64,000 bases of DNA from Pseudoscleropodium purum (Eukaryota; Streptophyta; Bryopsida; Hypnales; Brachytheciaceae): assembly GCA_963969395.1 (NCBI GenBank), contig OZ017804.1, forward strand, positions 16,368,001 through 16,432,000, in the 5' to 3' direction. Positions 14,101 to 25,897 of this stretch are shown one piece after another. A model generated the notes under the pieces. It did not search any database, had not been told where the DNA came from, and saw only the letters and a program-made list of their open reading frames with translations. The position numbers and the translations under genes were made by a program. Position 1 is the first letter of the stretch. Each line of letters opens with the position of its first letter.

Positions 14101-16657
14101 ATTAAAAATGCAGACCCACTGATGAAAAAAACAGTCCCACACTTGCACCCGAATCGATCTTTCAGCGCCTTACGCTGACCTCCTAAAAACCACACTCTTA
14201 CACAGGTTCAAATGCTCAAAGGGACGCAAGCAGCAGGATTCACCCGAAGATCAGACCCAGACACGGATGCATACCGTTCTGAATTATATATCGAAGCGCT
14301 TTCAAAGAAACGAGAAAGCGGTGCAACACTTACCGCATTCGTCACACCACGAGACAGCTTGTAAAGGTGCACGTGAGTCGTACTGGAATCGACAACCCCA
14401 GGACCACCGGGGATCGACGACGGAGGGGTCAGGCGAAACACGTTCAGGTTATGACCATACACAGAGGCAGTCACCAGGAGAGTGCCGCTCGGATCAAACG
14501 ACACAGCCGACAAGGGGCTGGTATGCGCACGGAATTGGGCCACCACACTCTTGCTCACGATGTCGCGAATAATAACCTGAAATGCACAGAACACCCACAG
14601 GACTCTCTCAGAAAGCCTCCACATGCACGTCCCCAACCATCATGTCGGACAATACCACATCCCCTAACGGCATCGAAAAACAGTGAAGGGATTCCGGGCC
14701 TTACCGTGCCAGCAAATTCAGGCTCGGGAACGGAACCGCCCTGCCAAGGACTGTGGCCGTTCGAACCGTTCTTCCAATTCGGACTCCCCACGCCGGGGGA
14801 ACCATTGCCACCATCCGGCATCAGCTCCGAGTAGTAACTTTTCGTCGTCTTGTACACCATGTCACCCAAGGTCACCACTCCGGCCACCAGATGCTTGCTG
14901 GACTCCTTCGCGTAATGAGCCACGAAGCTGCCATTGGCTGGCGAAGAGGACGGACTCACCCCTGGAGACGGGGTCAGGTGCTGGGGGGCCACACGCCCGG
15001 TCGTGGCCACAAGAGGCTGGTTCGCGGCATACGCTAACCATCGGGGGCCGACTGCCATTGCGCCGAAACCATAGTGACTGGACCCGGGGGCGGGCGCCGG
15101 GGATGGATAAGTGAGCACACTAAAGATATTCTGAAGGCTACCTGCATCGAAGCAATAGATCTGCACACCAACGAGCACAAACATCTCCATCAAAGCGCCG
15201 TTTCATCAGCGTTCTAAACACAACAAAAAGGCTGTTCGCAGTAAGGACTCCCACAAAATCGGGTCTTACGTTCGAACCAGGCTGGCAAGTCCCAGAAGCT
15301 ACTGCTACTCTACAACCGTCACGAAGGAGTACGGATGAAGCACCACTACCAAACAAGCCAGGACATGGAAAACCTTCCGCAATCTAACAAGGACAAGTCC
15401 CAAGTACCTGGGTGGCCAGAGCAACTGCAATCACACGAGAGCTACAGCGCACTGCGTGAATTCCGGTCCGGAATCGTAACGTATGCACATAAGAATGACT
15501 ACGAAGCGAATAAAATTTCACCACCGTCGGCACGAAGTGCGAGCTGGTCACGCCCACATTGCCCCCGCCGCCACCACCACCACCATAGCCACCCGGGAAA
15601 CCTCCGCCACCCGGGCTACCGGACCCGGATGTATCGGAAGTCACAACCAACAGCAGAGGACGGGCTCCCTTAAAACTCGAACCTCCATCCACGGGGTCTT
15701 GAGTTATCGGTTTCGGGGCCAGACGAAGGAACGCCACGGGGCCGTCACGCCGGGACACCAACTCATGCACGTTGCTCGCGTCTTGGACATCCCACACTTG
15801 GAATCCATTCAAATAAGTCAAAAGAAGCACTCGTCGAATCTCGCCCGAACTCAGCTCGAGCTTGTCAAAGTTGGACCACTGGACCTGCAAATGCACAGAA
15901 TACCAAGGTTTCAAAGCAGTGACCGGGAATATCAACGAAGGATTCGACTCCGAGGGGACTCTGCCGTCTCCAAAGACTGCAGCTCCACGTTGCCCGCAAT
16001 ACGAAGTGCAAAACCCTAAAAGAAGGAACAACAATCTAGGTGCGGTCGCCTGCATGAATGGATGGATCCTCAGGCCTTAACACACAATCCTATCAGTAAT
16101 GACTGGGTTAGTTTTCAACCGAACTTGGAATGCATGCAACCAACGGAATAGAAATTGTCCTCCAAATGTCTGAATTTGAATGACGCAATATCCGAAAGAA
16201 AACAACAAGATGGAAAATGATTCACGCAAAACCTCAAAACGAAAAGTGCGACCTGAAGTCTCAGCTTGGATGTTCAACAATGGGACCGAGCCCACAATTG
16301 GGGGAAAGTGCCACCGCAATGCGAATATCGAGTGCGAGCAACTACCAGTGGTCGTCATCCGAATGAAACACAAAACAGGAAGATACAAGCTTGCCAAACA
16401 AGGACCATGCGCTCAAGGGCCACAACAGCAGAGAGCAACGTCTCCAGTACCTGTTCCCGCTGACGATCATCTTCATGATTCAATGACCCGCTGGAAGCGG
16501 CCGACACAGCGGCCTGACGAACGGTGGACGCAGCGATGCTACTCGCGTTGGCCGACACGCTCCGAAGATAGTTGGATATAGTGCGAAAAGAGGAAGGCAG
16601 CGAGCTGAATTTGCCCCCACGGGGACTACGCACATGATAGTCGGCATCGTTCCTCAT
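11190..16657 (-). CDS. ATG18: ATG18g/h-like (BCAS3-type) autophagy WD-repeat protein, left copy
   Basis: Minus-strand, eight-exon gene, identical to the right copy at 39,886-45,353. Exons by mirror coordinates: 16,451-16,657; 15,408-15,884; 14,705-15,160; 14,334-14,576; 13,069-13,893; 12,610-12,797; about 12,172-12,389; about 11,190-12,001. The start is ATG at 16,655-16,657, opening MRNDADYHV. The product resembles plant ATG18g/h, a seven-bladed beta-propeller of the PROPPIN family with a C-terminal BCAS3 domain, expected to bind phosphoinositides on autophagosomal membranes. It is transcribed away from the central spacer. The upstream DNA beyond 18,524 differs from that of the right copy, so the two genes probably have different distal promoters while coding for the same protein. 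Motif details are given under the right copy. Confidence 0.88.
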
Positions 16658-18524
16658 CCCACTCAATGCCTTGCTCTGCACAGATTGTTGACCCTTCCAA
16701 GCGCATGCCCACGCTGCGTTTCCTGTGCACCCACAATCCTCACACAAGTGCCATCAACACCCAATGCTTCACAGTGTCCACTAACTAGGACCCAACCCAC
16801 ATGACAAACCTCCCCAATGCCAGAAAACCCACTGCTGCTGGCCTTGGAATCTCAGGACCACAAAACCAGGCGGTAGAAGGCACCCCCGGGAGACACTCTG
16901 TGCCTGTTCGACGGAGAAAACGGCCAGGACACCTCAGCAGCGCTCATCCCAAGGACTTCGAGAGTAAAATCCCGTCCCGTGATGCGAATTACCGACTGAC
17001 GTCAGAAATAGATCGCAAAGCAATGCAACACCACAACACGGAACGCGGAGCATGCGTCGGAGCCCTAAAAAGTGAGCCCAAAACAAAGAGTGCTTCGCGG
17101 ACTCGTTTCGTCTCCAGCTCAGGGCTGTCGACCCACGGCTACGCCTCTCAACTCGAGCACCCTCGATACACGATTGCACAGACGAAGAAAACAAAGTGCA
17201 AAGATCCTTCCCAACATACGGATCAGGATTGGATTCGATCGGATTCGGGTTCAGACCACATACCTGGCAACGACTGACGACTTGAGTCAGCCCATTGCCT
17301 CCCTTAAAATGCGCCAGCCATGATTGCAACTTCGATGCTCGCTCCAGGTCCCACCACTCGGATGCCTCGACAACCGACCTTGAACAACGGAATTCACAAC
17401 CGATTGATCGACTATTGGGGGGTCTCCTCAACCTGCACGTCCCAAACACACAAAATTCATCCACCGTTCCCGAACTCAGACAAGAACGTTTCCGCATCAA
17501 GAAAACCCTCTCGAGCCCACAATTCGAACCCATACACGGCACGTATTCGATGCGCACCTCCCGAAGAAATCAAAGCATCGACCACTTTTCTGCTCATAAT
17601 AACTTCGCCGAATTCAACTCGCCCAGGATTCAGGGGAAAAGTTCACACACGCACAGACAGGTGTAGACGTCCACGCCACGAAAGAGAAAGCATTGGAAAA
17701 ACAGACTCGATCGCCGCCCATGCACTTCCGAAAGACCGAAGAAACGAAACTACTCTTCAACGCACCAAATTCAAACAGCACGTGATCAGCGCCAGACCGC
17801 GTGACGGCATGCGCACGCCTCCACGCAGCGTCCAGCACACAACATCACTACTCAGAACACGAAATTCATCACCAATCGTCACTCCAACGCAAACCCTCGC
17901 TGCTCTGACAATCGAAATTAAAACCCTAACAACCACGCATCCTTAACCCCGCGTGGAATTCTCCCGAATGGAACACCGGAATTCCAACAAAAGCTGCGGA
18001 ACGCCTCCTCGCATCCTCACCTTGCAAGTCATGTCACGCACACAATTCTCTCCGCGCTTCTACTCCGCGAGCGTTTCTTTGGACACCAACCGCTGCGACG
18101 CATGACAGGAGCATGTGCATCCGCACCATCTAATTTACTTACCACCGCGTCATCGCCATCCCCATCACCACTGAATGGATCGCCGAGGCCGAAAGCTCAA
18201 CCTCGACAACCGCGGCCTCCTCGATGAATGGAGGGACACAACAGACACCGAACACGAGACGTTTGTTTTCTTCTTCCACTGTCCACTTGATTCTCTTCCC
18301 CAAGCCAACAAACAATAAGAAAAGACAAGAAACACACACGATGGAAAGGATAGGAGGCGGGGCTGACCGAGAATTGCCGGACGGAAGCTGGTTGGAGTGT
18401 GTGCGAGCAAGTGAGCGAGCGACACAAGAGTCCTCGTGATCCCCAGCAAAGGGCAGGAAGGGTTCGCGAAGCAACGCTCGACGTCGATCTTGAGCGCAAG
18501 TTACTCCCTTCTCCCGCAAGATTG
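16658..18524 (-). promoter_or_regulatory. Leader and proximal upstream region of the left ATG18-like gene
   Basis: GC-rich, non-repetitive DNA between the start codon and the inner arm boundary, a mirror of 38,019-39,885. A strong splice donor (GTAAGT at 18,137-18,142 on minus) and acceptors close to the start codon suggest a 5' UTR intron. Frames of up to 200 codons exist on both strands here, but none resembles a known protein. I treat them as composition-driven. Confidence 0.45.
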
Positions 18525-19311
18525 TTGCAAACGCAATCCCAGAAGCTCAGGAAATAAGGGAAAGGGAAGAAGAAATAAGGGAAAAAAAACAATGGAAAAT
18601 GGGAAAATTATCTTGAACGTGTTTTTTTAAAATAGGGAAATTAGATAGATGGGAAAATAAATGTGCATGCATGCATGTATTCCACCATTGATTTAAGCTA
18701 TTATTAGTGAATCATGAATTATGGCAGTATTATGGAAGTTCCTATTTGTATCTTTCAAGGATTAGGAAAATTATCAAGGTTGAGTTTAATTCACTGGAGT
18801 TACTAAGTCCAAGGTAATACTGTAGCATTGTCTAAGATATATATAGATGATCAAAGTTCATGGACTTATTGTGAACACTAATTTAACAGGCATCGATCTT
18901 CTTCGTACATTAGGAGTAGGGACATGGGAAATAAAAAGTTCCTAGAATGTTCATATCCATGTCGATGGTATTAAAGATGGGACTCACATTATTCTTAGGA
19001 AGCAATTGTACAAGTCACTTAGGTACCTATCTTAGTTATCTTTGAATCTTTGAAGGATTCGCAACTTGATCTTTACCATCATTGAATGATGGTGAAAGCC
19101 AATGTGGAGACTGTGGTTGGTACTTGATATCCAACCATTAGTCCACAATAAATACATGTAAAAGAATTTGTAAGTACTATCATAGCATGTGGTATGACCT
19201 TTCAAATCAATCTAGAGCTTGAGAGAGTCATCTTTGTCAACCATGAAAAGAAATCAAGTGACAACAACCCAATAGATGATTTGGTTTATTGACTATTGGA
19301 ATATACACATC
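18525..19311. repeat. Diverged inner extension of the inverted repeat, left side
   Basis: Immediately inside the perfect arm the homology to the right side continues but drops sharply, to roughly 70-75% by eye, with indels. The first difference is a 9-bp gap (GGAGCGTGG present only on the right at about 38,010-38,018), next to the shared AGCTTCTGGGATTGCGTT. Further in, a 20-bp block TGGTATGACCTTTCAAATCA at 19,190-19,209 is the exact complement of 37,169-37,188. The blocks CATTCTAGGAACTTTTT and CATGAACTTTGATC are also shared in inverted orientation. Homology fades beyond about 19,311. Confidence 0.85.
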
Positions 19312-19915
19312 AAAATAGAGTTTCAAGGACCATTAAAGACATCTCATCCTCAAAATTATATTCTTTATATTCCAACCAATTATACTTGTATCAATCAACC
19401 AATTGGTATCACTCTTCATTCATGCATATTTTAGACAACAATATGACCCTTTAATGCTTTAAAGTGCAAAAAGTGGAAGATGGACAATATTATAAGTCTA
19501 TAGTAAGTGGAGGGCTAACAATTTTCATTCAATTATGTTTTTGAGACTTCAATAAATATTCATAATACTTTTGGATATAAAATATATTGCATGTTGGATA
19601 TTTCCTTTGCAAACAACATTGGAAGGATATAAAAGTTATACCAAGGACAATATTTTGAATCCTTATAGTGCAAACATTATCATTTATAAAAATATTTGGG
19701 GCAATTGTTCATAAAATGTTGTAAAAAGAATAAATGTTGTATAGTAAACTCAATAAAATACTTTAAAAAAATACAATATACTAACAATTAATGTTGCAAC
19801 TATAACTATAAGACATGGCACATACAATTGCCATGAACAATACACTAAGACAAAAAAAACTAAATTTTATAATCTATCGCTTAGATAACTACTCACCACA
19901 ATATATAAAGTACCA
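19312..19915. other. AT-rich spacer DNA
   Basis: No gene, RNA or paired repeat recognised. Confidence 0.5.
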
Positions 19916-20143
19916 CACTAAAAGAAAACCTTGTTTTAGGTGACGGATTGACATCAATAAGAATAGATTCTAGGTGACATTTGAGGTGATATCAAAAAAA
20001 CAAATCCATGTTTTTAGGTCAATAATGATGTCCATTGATGTTATGTTGGACATCATTGTTGACATAAAAACATAGGGTTTTTTTTTCAATGTCACCTAGA
20101 ATTTGTTCATTTTGACATCAATAAACTTTAGTTTCTTATAGTG
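19916..20143. mobile_element. CACTA-type MITE (228 bp) with 3-bp target duplication
   Basis: It starts CACTAAAAGAAA and ends TTTCTTATAGTG. The triplet CCA flanks both sides (19,913-19,915 and 20,144-20,146), an exact 3-bp target-site duplication as expected for the CACTA superfamily. The interior is strongly self-complementary (GGTGAC...GTCACC and GACATCA motifs repeated in inverse), so it would form a long hairpin. No coding capacity. Confidence 0.85.
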
Positions 20144-23100
20144 CCATTTTGCACTCAAGGTGCATAGAAATGCTCAATCTATGCAACTATAATGTAGAAT
20201 AGGGGTATTATTCTTTGCGAAATATTTATTTCCATTAAAATTAAGTTTGACAAATGATAAAAAGAAAATATTTTTTCAATATTTTTTTTCCCTATCCAAA
20301 AAAAATTTTAAAATTTGGGCATCTATTTTTAGAATAATTTTCTATCAACCTTACAATTATAATAGTTTGCATAGAAATTTTGATATTTGCACCCAAAATT
20401 GCATTACCAAATATATCCATCTCTTTTTTTTCCACAATTAATGGGCTTCAACAAAAAATTTGAAGAGATATTTGCCTTCATAATTTGTATAAAATAAACA
20501 TTAAAAAAATTTAATTAAAAATTTTGAGCTTCAATATGCAATTATCATGAATATTTTCAAGTTTATCAAAATACTATTTATTAGTGCATTTTTATAAAAA
20601 GCGTTATAAACCTTGGACATGAGATTTTACCAAAAGCATCTATATTAGAGGAGTATTTTAAATGTCTAAAAATGTATGCATAAAAGAGCCTTCTTTGCAT
20701 CTATGTAGAAGACAAAGAATTTTTGTTTCTAAAAATTCCTTGAATAAATATTTTCAAACCTAATGGAGGATCATTCCTTATAAATTTCCAAGTGATTGAA
20801 AATCTTTGTTTTGAACTCATTACAATACAAAAATTCCTAAAACCTAAAGTGTGACAAATCTAAAATTGAATATTAAATCTAGTAATTCTATTAAAGATGT
20901 ACTAATACTTAAATATGGATTGCCTTAATTAGGCAATGTACCTTTCACCTCCAATATGATTTTCAAATGTAATGAGCAAAATCCCTGAAAATTATGCTCA
21001 ATTTTGTATTAGGTGTGCAAAATGTAATGCGGTGATGCCAAAACAAAATACTTGTTTTGTACTCTCATCCTACAACACATTTTACAATTAATCCTCCAAA
21101 GAAAAAAAATCTAATATTAGTTGACATAACTTTTCCACTTTGTAAGTCACCTTTTAGTTCTTCCTTGAATGAAGAAGTATGTACTTTGGACTTCATCACT
21201 AGCCAACCTAATGTTAGTGATTAGTGAAGATGTCAAAGTTTATTTTCAATCATTATATTAAAGCTCAAATTATATTTGTGATTATTTTCTAAATGGATGC
21301 ATGTCTCTAACAAGTAAGATATGGTGAAAAAAAAACCAAAAAATTATGGGAGAAGTGTGGACTACTTTGTACCAAAGTTCCAAAAAGAAGCTATACTAAA
21401 CAACAACAACAAATACTCTGCAAACTAGTAGAAGAAGTTCATGCAATCAAATCAAACGCAACAATAGGCTTAAAGGTGTAGACAAAATAGATGTTGAGGA
21501 TATGCTAAAGTTTGTTATGATTGAATTTTTTAGTAGAATTCAAAAACTCCCAATAACAAATGTTACATCATCCGTACATGGCATCATTGTTGAAGATGGC
21601 CCAAAAAAATAGAACTTGCAACAATAGCAAAAGTTTGAATATATTTCCTACATTCAATTGAATGTTCTAACTTCTAGATAATTTTCTACAAATTAGTTTT
21701 CAAATGGTAGTGTGCATGTGCATATAGAAATGTCTCACTTTATATTAATAAAAAAAACAATTTAAAAAATATATATATATTGTAAAATTTGATCATTTTT
21801 TAATGGTATAATTCAGCCTTCATTTGATCTCTAATATATAAGATGCAAATCAACTTGAATGTGAAAAATGTTGGAATCAAAGAATGTCAAAAATTGTAAA
21901 ATAGTATAATAATAATAAATTAGATCATCAAGGATCTTACCTTTCGAGTTTGATGTTGAAGAGCTCTAAAGTAGATCAACCTATGACCACCCACATTTGC
22001 TAACTAGGTACTTTGGAAAAGCTATTGGTCAACTTGTGTATTTTTTAGAGATCAAACAATTTAAAAGAAGTCATTCGCAAGCATAACCAAGACAATTTGA
22101 CAAGAAATGATTTTTCAAAGCTAAATTGGTAAAGCATGGGTAGACCATTGCTAAACCACACATTTATGTCTCCTATCCCAAGTACCTTGTCATACTACTA
22201 AAGGTTTGCTAAGATTGCAACAATGGATGGGTGACTAACACAAATGGGAGGGTCTAATAGATGTCATAATTAGGTGACTAATTGAATTAGGTTGTTTTAC
22301 TTTCTTTCACAATTGAAGTTCAACATTTTTCTTACTCCAAACTTTACATAATGAAAACTCAAAAAATGAATGCAAGAGAATTTTAAAATAAGTAAAAAAG
22401 GCCAATGGACAACTTGAACAAAAAAGCAGCAAAGAATTTCTTATGTGTGTAGGCATTAGAATGAAAATGATTTCACTAGAGAACTAATTGTTTCAAAGTT
22501 ATTTGCCAAGTTGTAATTGCCTTTAGTTTTTACTGGAGCTCCTTTCAATGGCAATTCCAAGTCCAATGTACTAAGACCAATAGACATGAATCCAAGCTAA
22601 CAAGACAACTTCAAGTGGACTTGAAAAATGGAAAAAATAGTCAAGATTTTTTTCTTGCATCAAAGTTGTTGATTATATCATTGTAGTTGATGCTTGGTAT
22701 ATTGTATCCTAGCTATTCTAGTTCAAGGTGGAGGTGAGGATAGGATCGCCAAGCATTAGTCTTAGAAATACACATGAATTCACACATAGTCCTATATATA
22801 TATAAAACAAGGAATTCATAAAGTTAAAATAAACATAGTGTGAGGTAATCACCTGCTATCTTCGATTGAACGTATAATGTTTTATAAAAAATAATAAAGG
22901 CCTCATAACATGATGGAATTCTTATGTTTTTATTGGAGCTTATATTGGAGCAAGCCTTGTCCCTCCAAAAAATTGCTAACTCCGTTGTGGCATGAGATTT
23001 CAAACCCTAAAGATGGGATGCATGTCCAAAAATTTCTATTTGGAACTTTGGATGAAAGAAGAAACCTTATTGGCTTTGCAAACAAAAGCATAATATTTCT

Positions 23101-23815
23101 TGGAGTCCATTTGCAAAATATATGCCAACTATATTGCCAAATTGGGTGTTCTTCTTTTGCTTGCAAATCCAACTTGCTTTCAAGTTTCAGTCTTTACAAT
23201 TACATCTGTTTTCTTTGTTTATACTCTTGAAGTATAGGAATATGTTATTTTTACAAGATTTTAATTTTGTTTGCAACCTTATATGAGCACATTAGAAGAG
23301 ATTTTAGGCAAGGGGAGGGCCATTTTAGACCTATTCCCTTTGTTGTGAACCAATAGTACGTTGTCAAATTTTTTGATAATTATAAATTAGTTTAAAAATT
23401 TTAAAATTATCAAAATTATATTACACTTTTCTAAAAATTATTTAAAAATTATTTTTTGAAATTATTTTCTAACGTAGCAATCACCATGCCATATCAAGCA
23501 ATTGTTGTAGCGAAGTTCCAATAGTCTGGGAACCTAGGGGAACTGATAGCCTTATAGAGGAGGTGAAAACATCAAATGTTTTATCTCCACCTTGAGACAA
23601 AGTACAACTAGGTCCTTCACATTTTTCACTTTTTATACTTTAAGGCATGTACCTAAGTTAACAAGGGATTTGATGTAGGGCTATTTACCTTAAGTATTGC
23701 ATTTAAGATGAACATATTTTACATAAAAATCTATGAGGGGCATATTTTCAATACCTTATGATTTTTATAAATTTCTCCTTGTGATTTATAAGTGAGGCTA
23801 TCTTATGTCTAAAAT
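20144..23815. other. AT-rich spacer DNA, no gene seen
   Basis: Low-complexity AT-rich sequence, including an AT microsatellite at about 21,769-21,780. The longest open frame (22,910-23,230, 106 codons) has no recognisable similarity. At 23,470-23,560 lies one copy of a dispersed motif (GTAGCAATCACCATGCC... then AGTTCC...CTGGGAAC) that recurs near 30,940-31,030 and, inverted, near 47,870-47,970. Confidence 0.5.
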
Positions 23816-24720
23816 TTAATCCCTAAAAGATTATTGTTTCCTTGGGGGACAAAATGGAATTTATGTAGGTTCTTGTAGCTTCAATTTTTGGTGAAATTTG
23901 GAAAATCTTTCTTTCAAGATAGGAAATTAATTATCTTTGTGGAAATATAATTTTTATTTCAATTGGTATGTAGTAGGAAAAGATATACCACAAAAAGCTT
24001 AGAACTAAACTTGGTGGGCAACACAAAAAAATTACAAAAAGTCAAAGTTTAAATTAAATTTTTTTTCCTAAAATAATATAATTTGGTCTACATGTGAAGC
24101 TTTGATTTATTCTATATGGACTAGTAATGAGAAAGTTAAGGACAATCTTTTTTTAGGGGCATTCAAAGCATCTTCTAGAAAAAATAAGTGATAGAATTCA
24201 TTTCTAAATGCAATTCTAATCATTTAAAAAATTATTTGAAAAGGTAAAATTTGCTTGATAAAACAAACTCATTATTGGAATTATTGTGTTTCAATCCCAC
24301 TTTAGAGTTATTAACAATTTAGTTTGTTTTTTTCAATTTTGGACCTACTTCTACTTAATAATTTTTAAAGAATGAAAATCAAGTTTGTGTTTTTGAATTT
24401 TTTTTCTAGACTTTCAACTCAATTTTTCAATACAGTAAAATTAAAAAGTTTTTAGTGTTGAAATTTTCTACAAATGGTGATCAAAGTCATTTGAAGTTGC
24501 AAGCTAGAATTAAAAAAAAGTTCCAACTTTGAATACTAATATATTCCAATTTGTATGGTCAAAATTCCTAAAGATTTTACTTCATGCTCTCAATTAAGTG
24601 AAGTATAAGATCTTATACTTAGATTCTTAAAAATTAATTGCTTTCTTGGAAGAATGCAACAAAAATGGTAGTTTAGAATGTTTTTTGACAAAAAAAATTT
24701 CATGGACCTTTAGGAGTTAA
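23816..24720 (-). mobile_element. Non-autonomous element with TTAACCCCTAAA-type ends, copy 1 (905 bp)
   Basis: It begins TTAATCCCTAAA and ends TTTAGGAGTTAA. The interior aligns by eye, in inverse orientation, with the element at 49,786-50,715: shared blocks include the AAATATAATTTTTATTTCAATTGGT area, GTGAAGCTTTGATT, GAAAATCAAG and the CTTGTACTT area. There is no open frame of transposase size. The relation of TTAA plus CCC-type ends to a transposon superfamily is discussed in the findings. Confidence 0.75.
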
Positions 24721-25676
24721 GTGTCCAATTTTTTCCTAGCCTCACCCTTCTTCACAAATTTTCCCTTTTCTTGACTACATACATATATAGTGGATACATC
24801 ATGAGACCAAAAACAATTAATTCAAGTGCAAGTGACCAAGTGACCATTTTTAATAACAAGTTTAATATTGAACACTTCAAAGTTGTCACTAAAACTATGC
24901 CATGAACATCCCATTTAATATGAATGTGTACAATACATGTGACTTCAAAAGATTGAGGTTCAATGGACTATAAATTCTATCCTTTTGTTGTACAATTTTT
25001 TAGTTTGTTGAACCCACTAAGGTAAATCTCATTATTTGTGCAATATGGCAATTTCTAATTCTTGTTGTTAATGTTGTATGTTTACACTTAGTTTTTTTTA
25101 TATATACATACACTACTAGTATTATGGTATAATTTTATTTAATCACCCTTCGCTATAGATTTTCTTGACTATCCATTTTATCATCAATATGAAATTATAT
25201 GTCTATCTATACTCACTGTACTACAAAAAATTTGCACGACAACTATTTATCAAGTCTAACTTATTAATAAAAATTCTTATTACATCATGTTTTTACATAG
25301 ACTAATTTATATATAGTAGAGTATGTAGCATTTCATGGATCCTATATTAACCCTACATATTAAATAAAATTTTCTCCTTTGAATTACATGAATGCTATTT
25401 TTTTACTCACATAGTTTTAAAAAAAATTGACACTAATCTCTTTAGGTTACAATTTTGGTCTTCAATTCCTAAATGGGTGTCTAAGCGTTGTTCAATTGGC
25501 CTTTTAAGTAATAAACAAATCTTGTGATTTGCTAATTCCTCAATGGTATAAGTGTTAAGTGTTTTGCTCTAAACTGCTCATAGAGTGGCATTAATGCAAT
25601 TATATCACTAGAATGTGAATGAATTTGGATGTTTTTTTGGATGGAATTAGGGCAAAAAGTAGGATGACAAAATTGG
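24721..25676. other. AT-rich spacer DNA
   Basis: No feature recognised. Confidence 0.5.
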
Positions 25677-25897
25677 CACTACAAGAGAAAGGGGTGTTTG
25701 AAGTGAGTTTTTAAGTATAGTCCTACACATAAGATTATAAGTAATGTCCTTCAAGGAGATTTTTAGCAAAAATTTACTAGAAACACATGTATATCTAGTA
25801 AATTTTTGCTAAAAATCTTCTAAAAGGTCATTATTTATAATTTTATGTTCAGGACCATACTTAAAATTCATTTAAAACACCCCTTTCTCTTATAGTG
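25677..25897. mobile_element. CACTA-type MITE (221 bp), near-perfect hairpin with TGG target duplication
   Basis: Terminal repeats CACTACAAGAGAAAGGGG and CCCCTTTCTCTTATAGTG pair over more than 20 bp. Complementarity continues through most of the element, with AAATTTACTAGA and TCTAGTAAATTT at its centre. Exact 3-bp duplications TGG lie at 25,674-25,676 and 25,898-25,900. CACTACAAGA is the classical CACTA/EnSpm terminus. The long hairpin suggests it could give small RNAs if transcribed. No coding capacity. Confidence 0.92.

Larger units (their letters stand above)
9623..18524. repeat. Left arm of an 8.9-kb inverted repeat
   Basis: This is the reverse complement of 38,019-46,920. Every open frame translated from one arm recurs with the same sequence in the other, and the coordinate relation x to 56,543 minus x holds at both ends and throughout. 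There is thus no net indel in 8,902 bp, introns included. The outer end is sharp: the shared sequence stops at the AACTTT next to 9,623/46,920, and the flanks then differ completely. The inner end is also sharp, but diverged homology continues beyond it. The arm contains a complete ATG18-like gene on minus, with its leader and 3' flank. Confidence 0.97.

Noticed and set aside
11190..16657. Long open frames on the strand opposite the ATG18-like exons (for example 12,270-13,133 and 13,438-13,923, and their mirrors)
   Set aside because: They overlap well-supported exons of the other strand, have Arg/Pro/His-rich composition typical of antisense reading of GC-rich coding DNA, and match no family I know.
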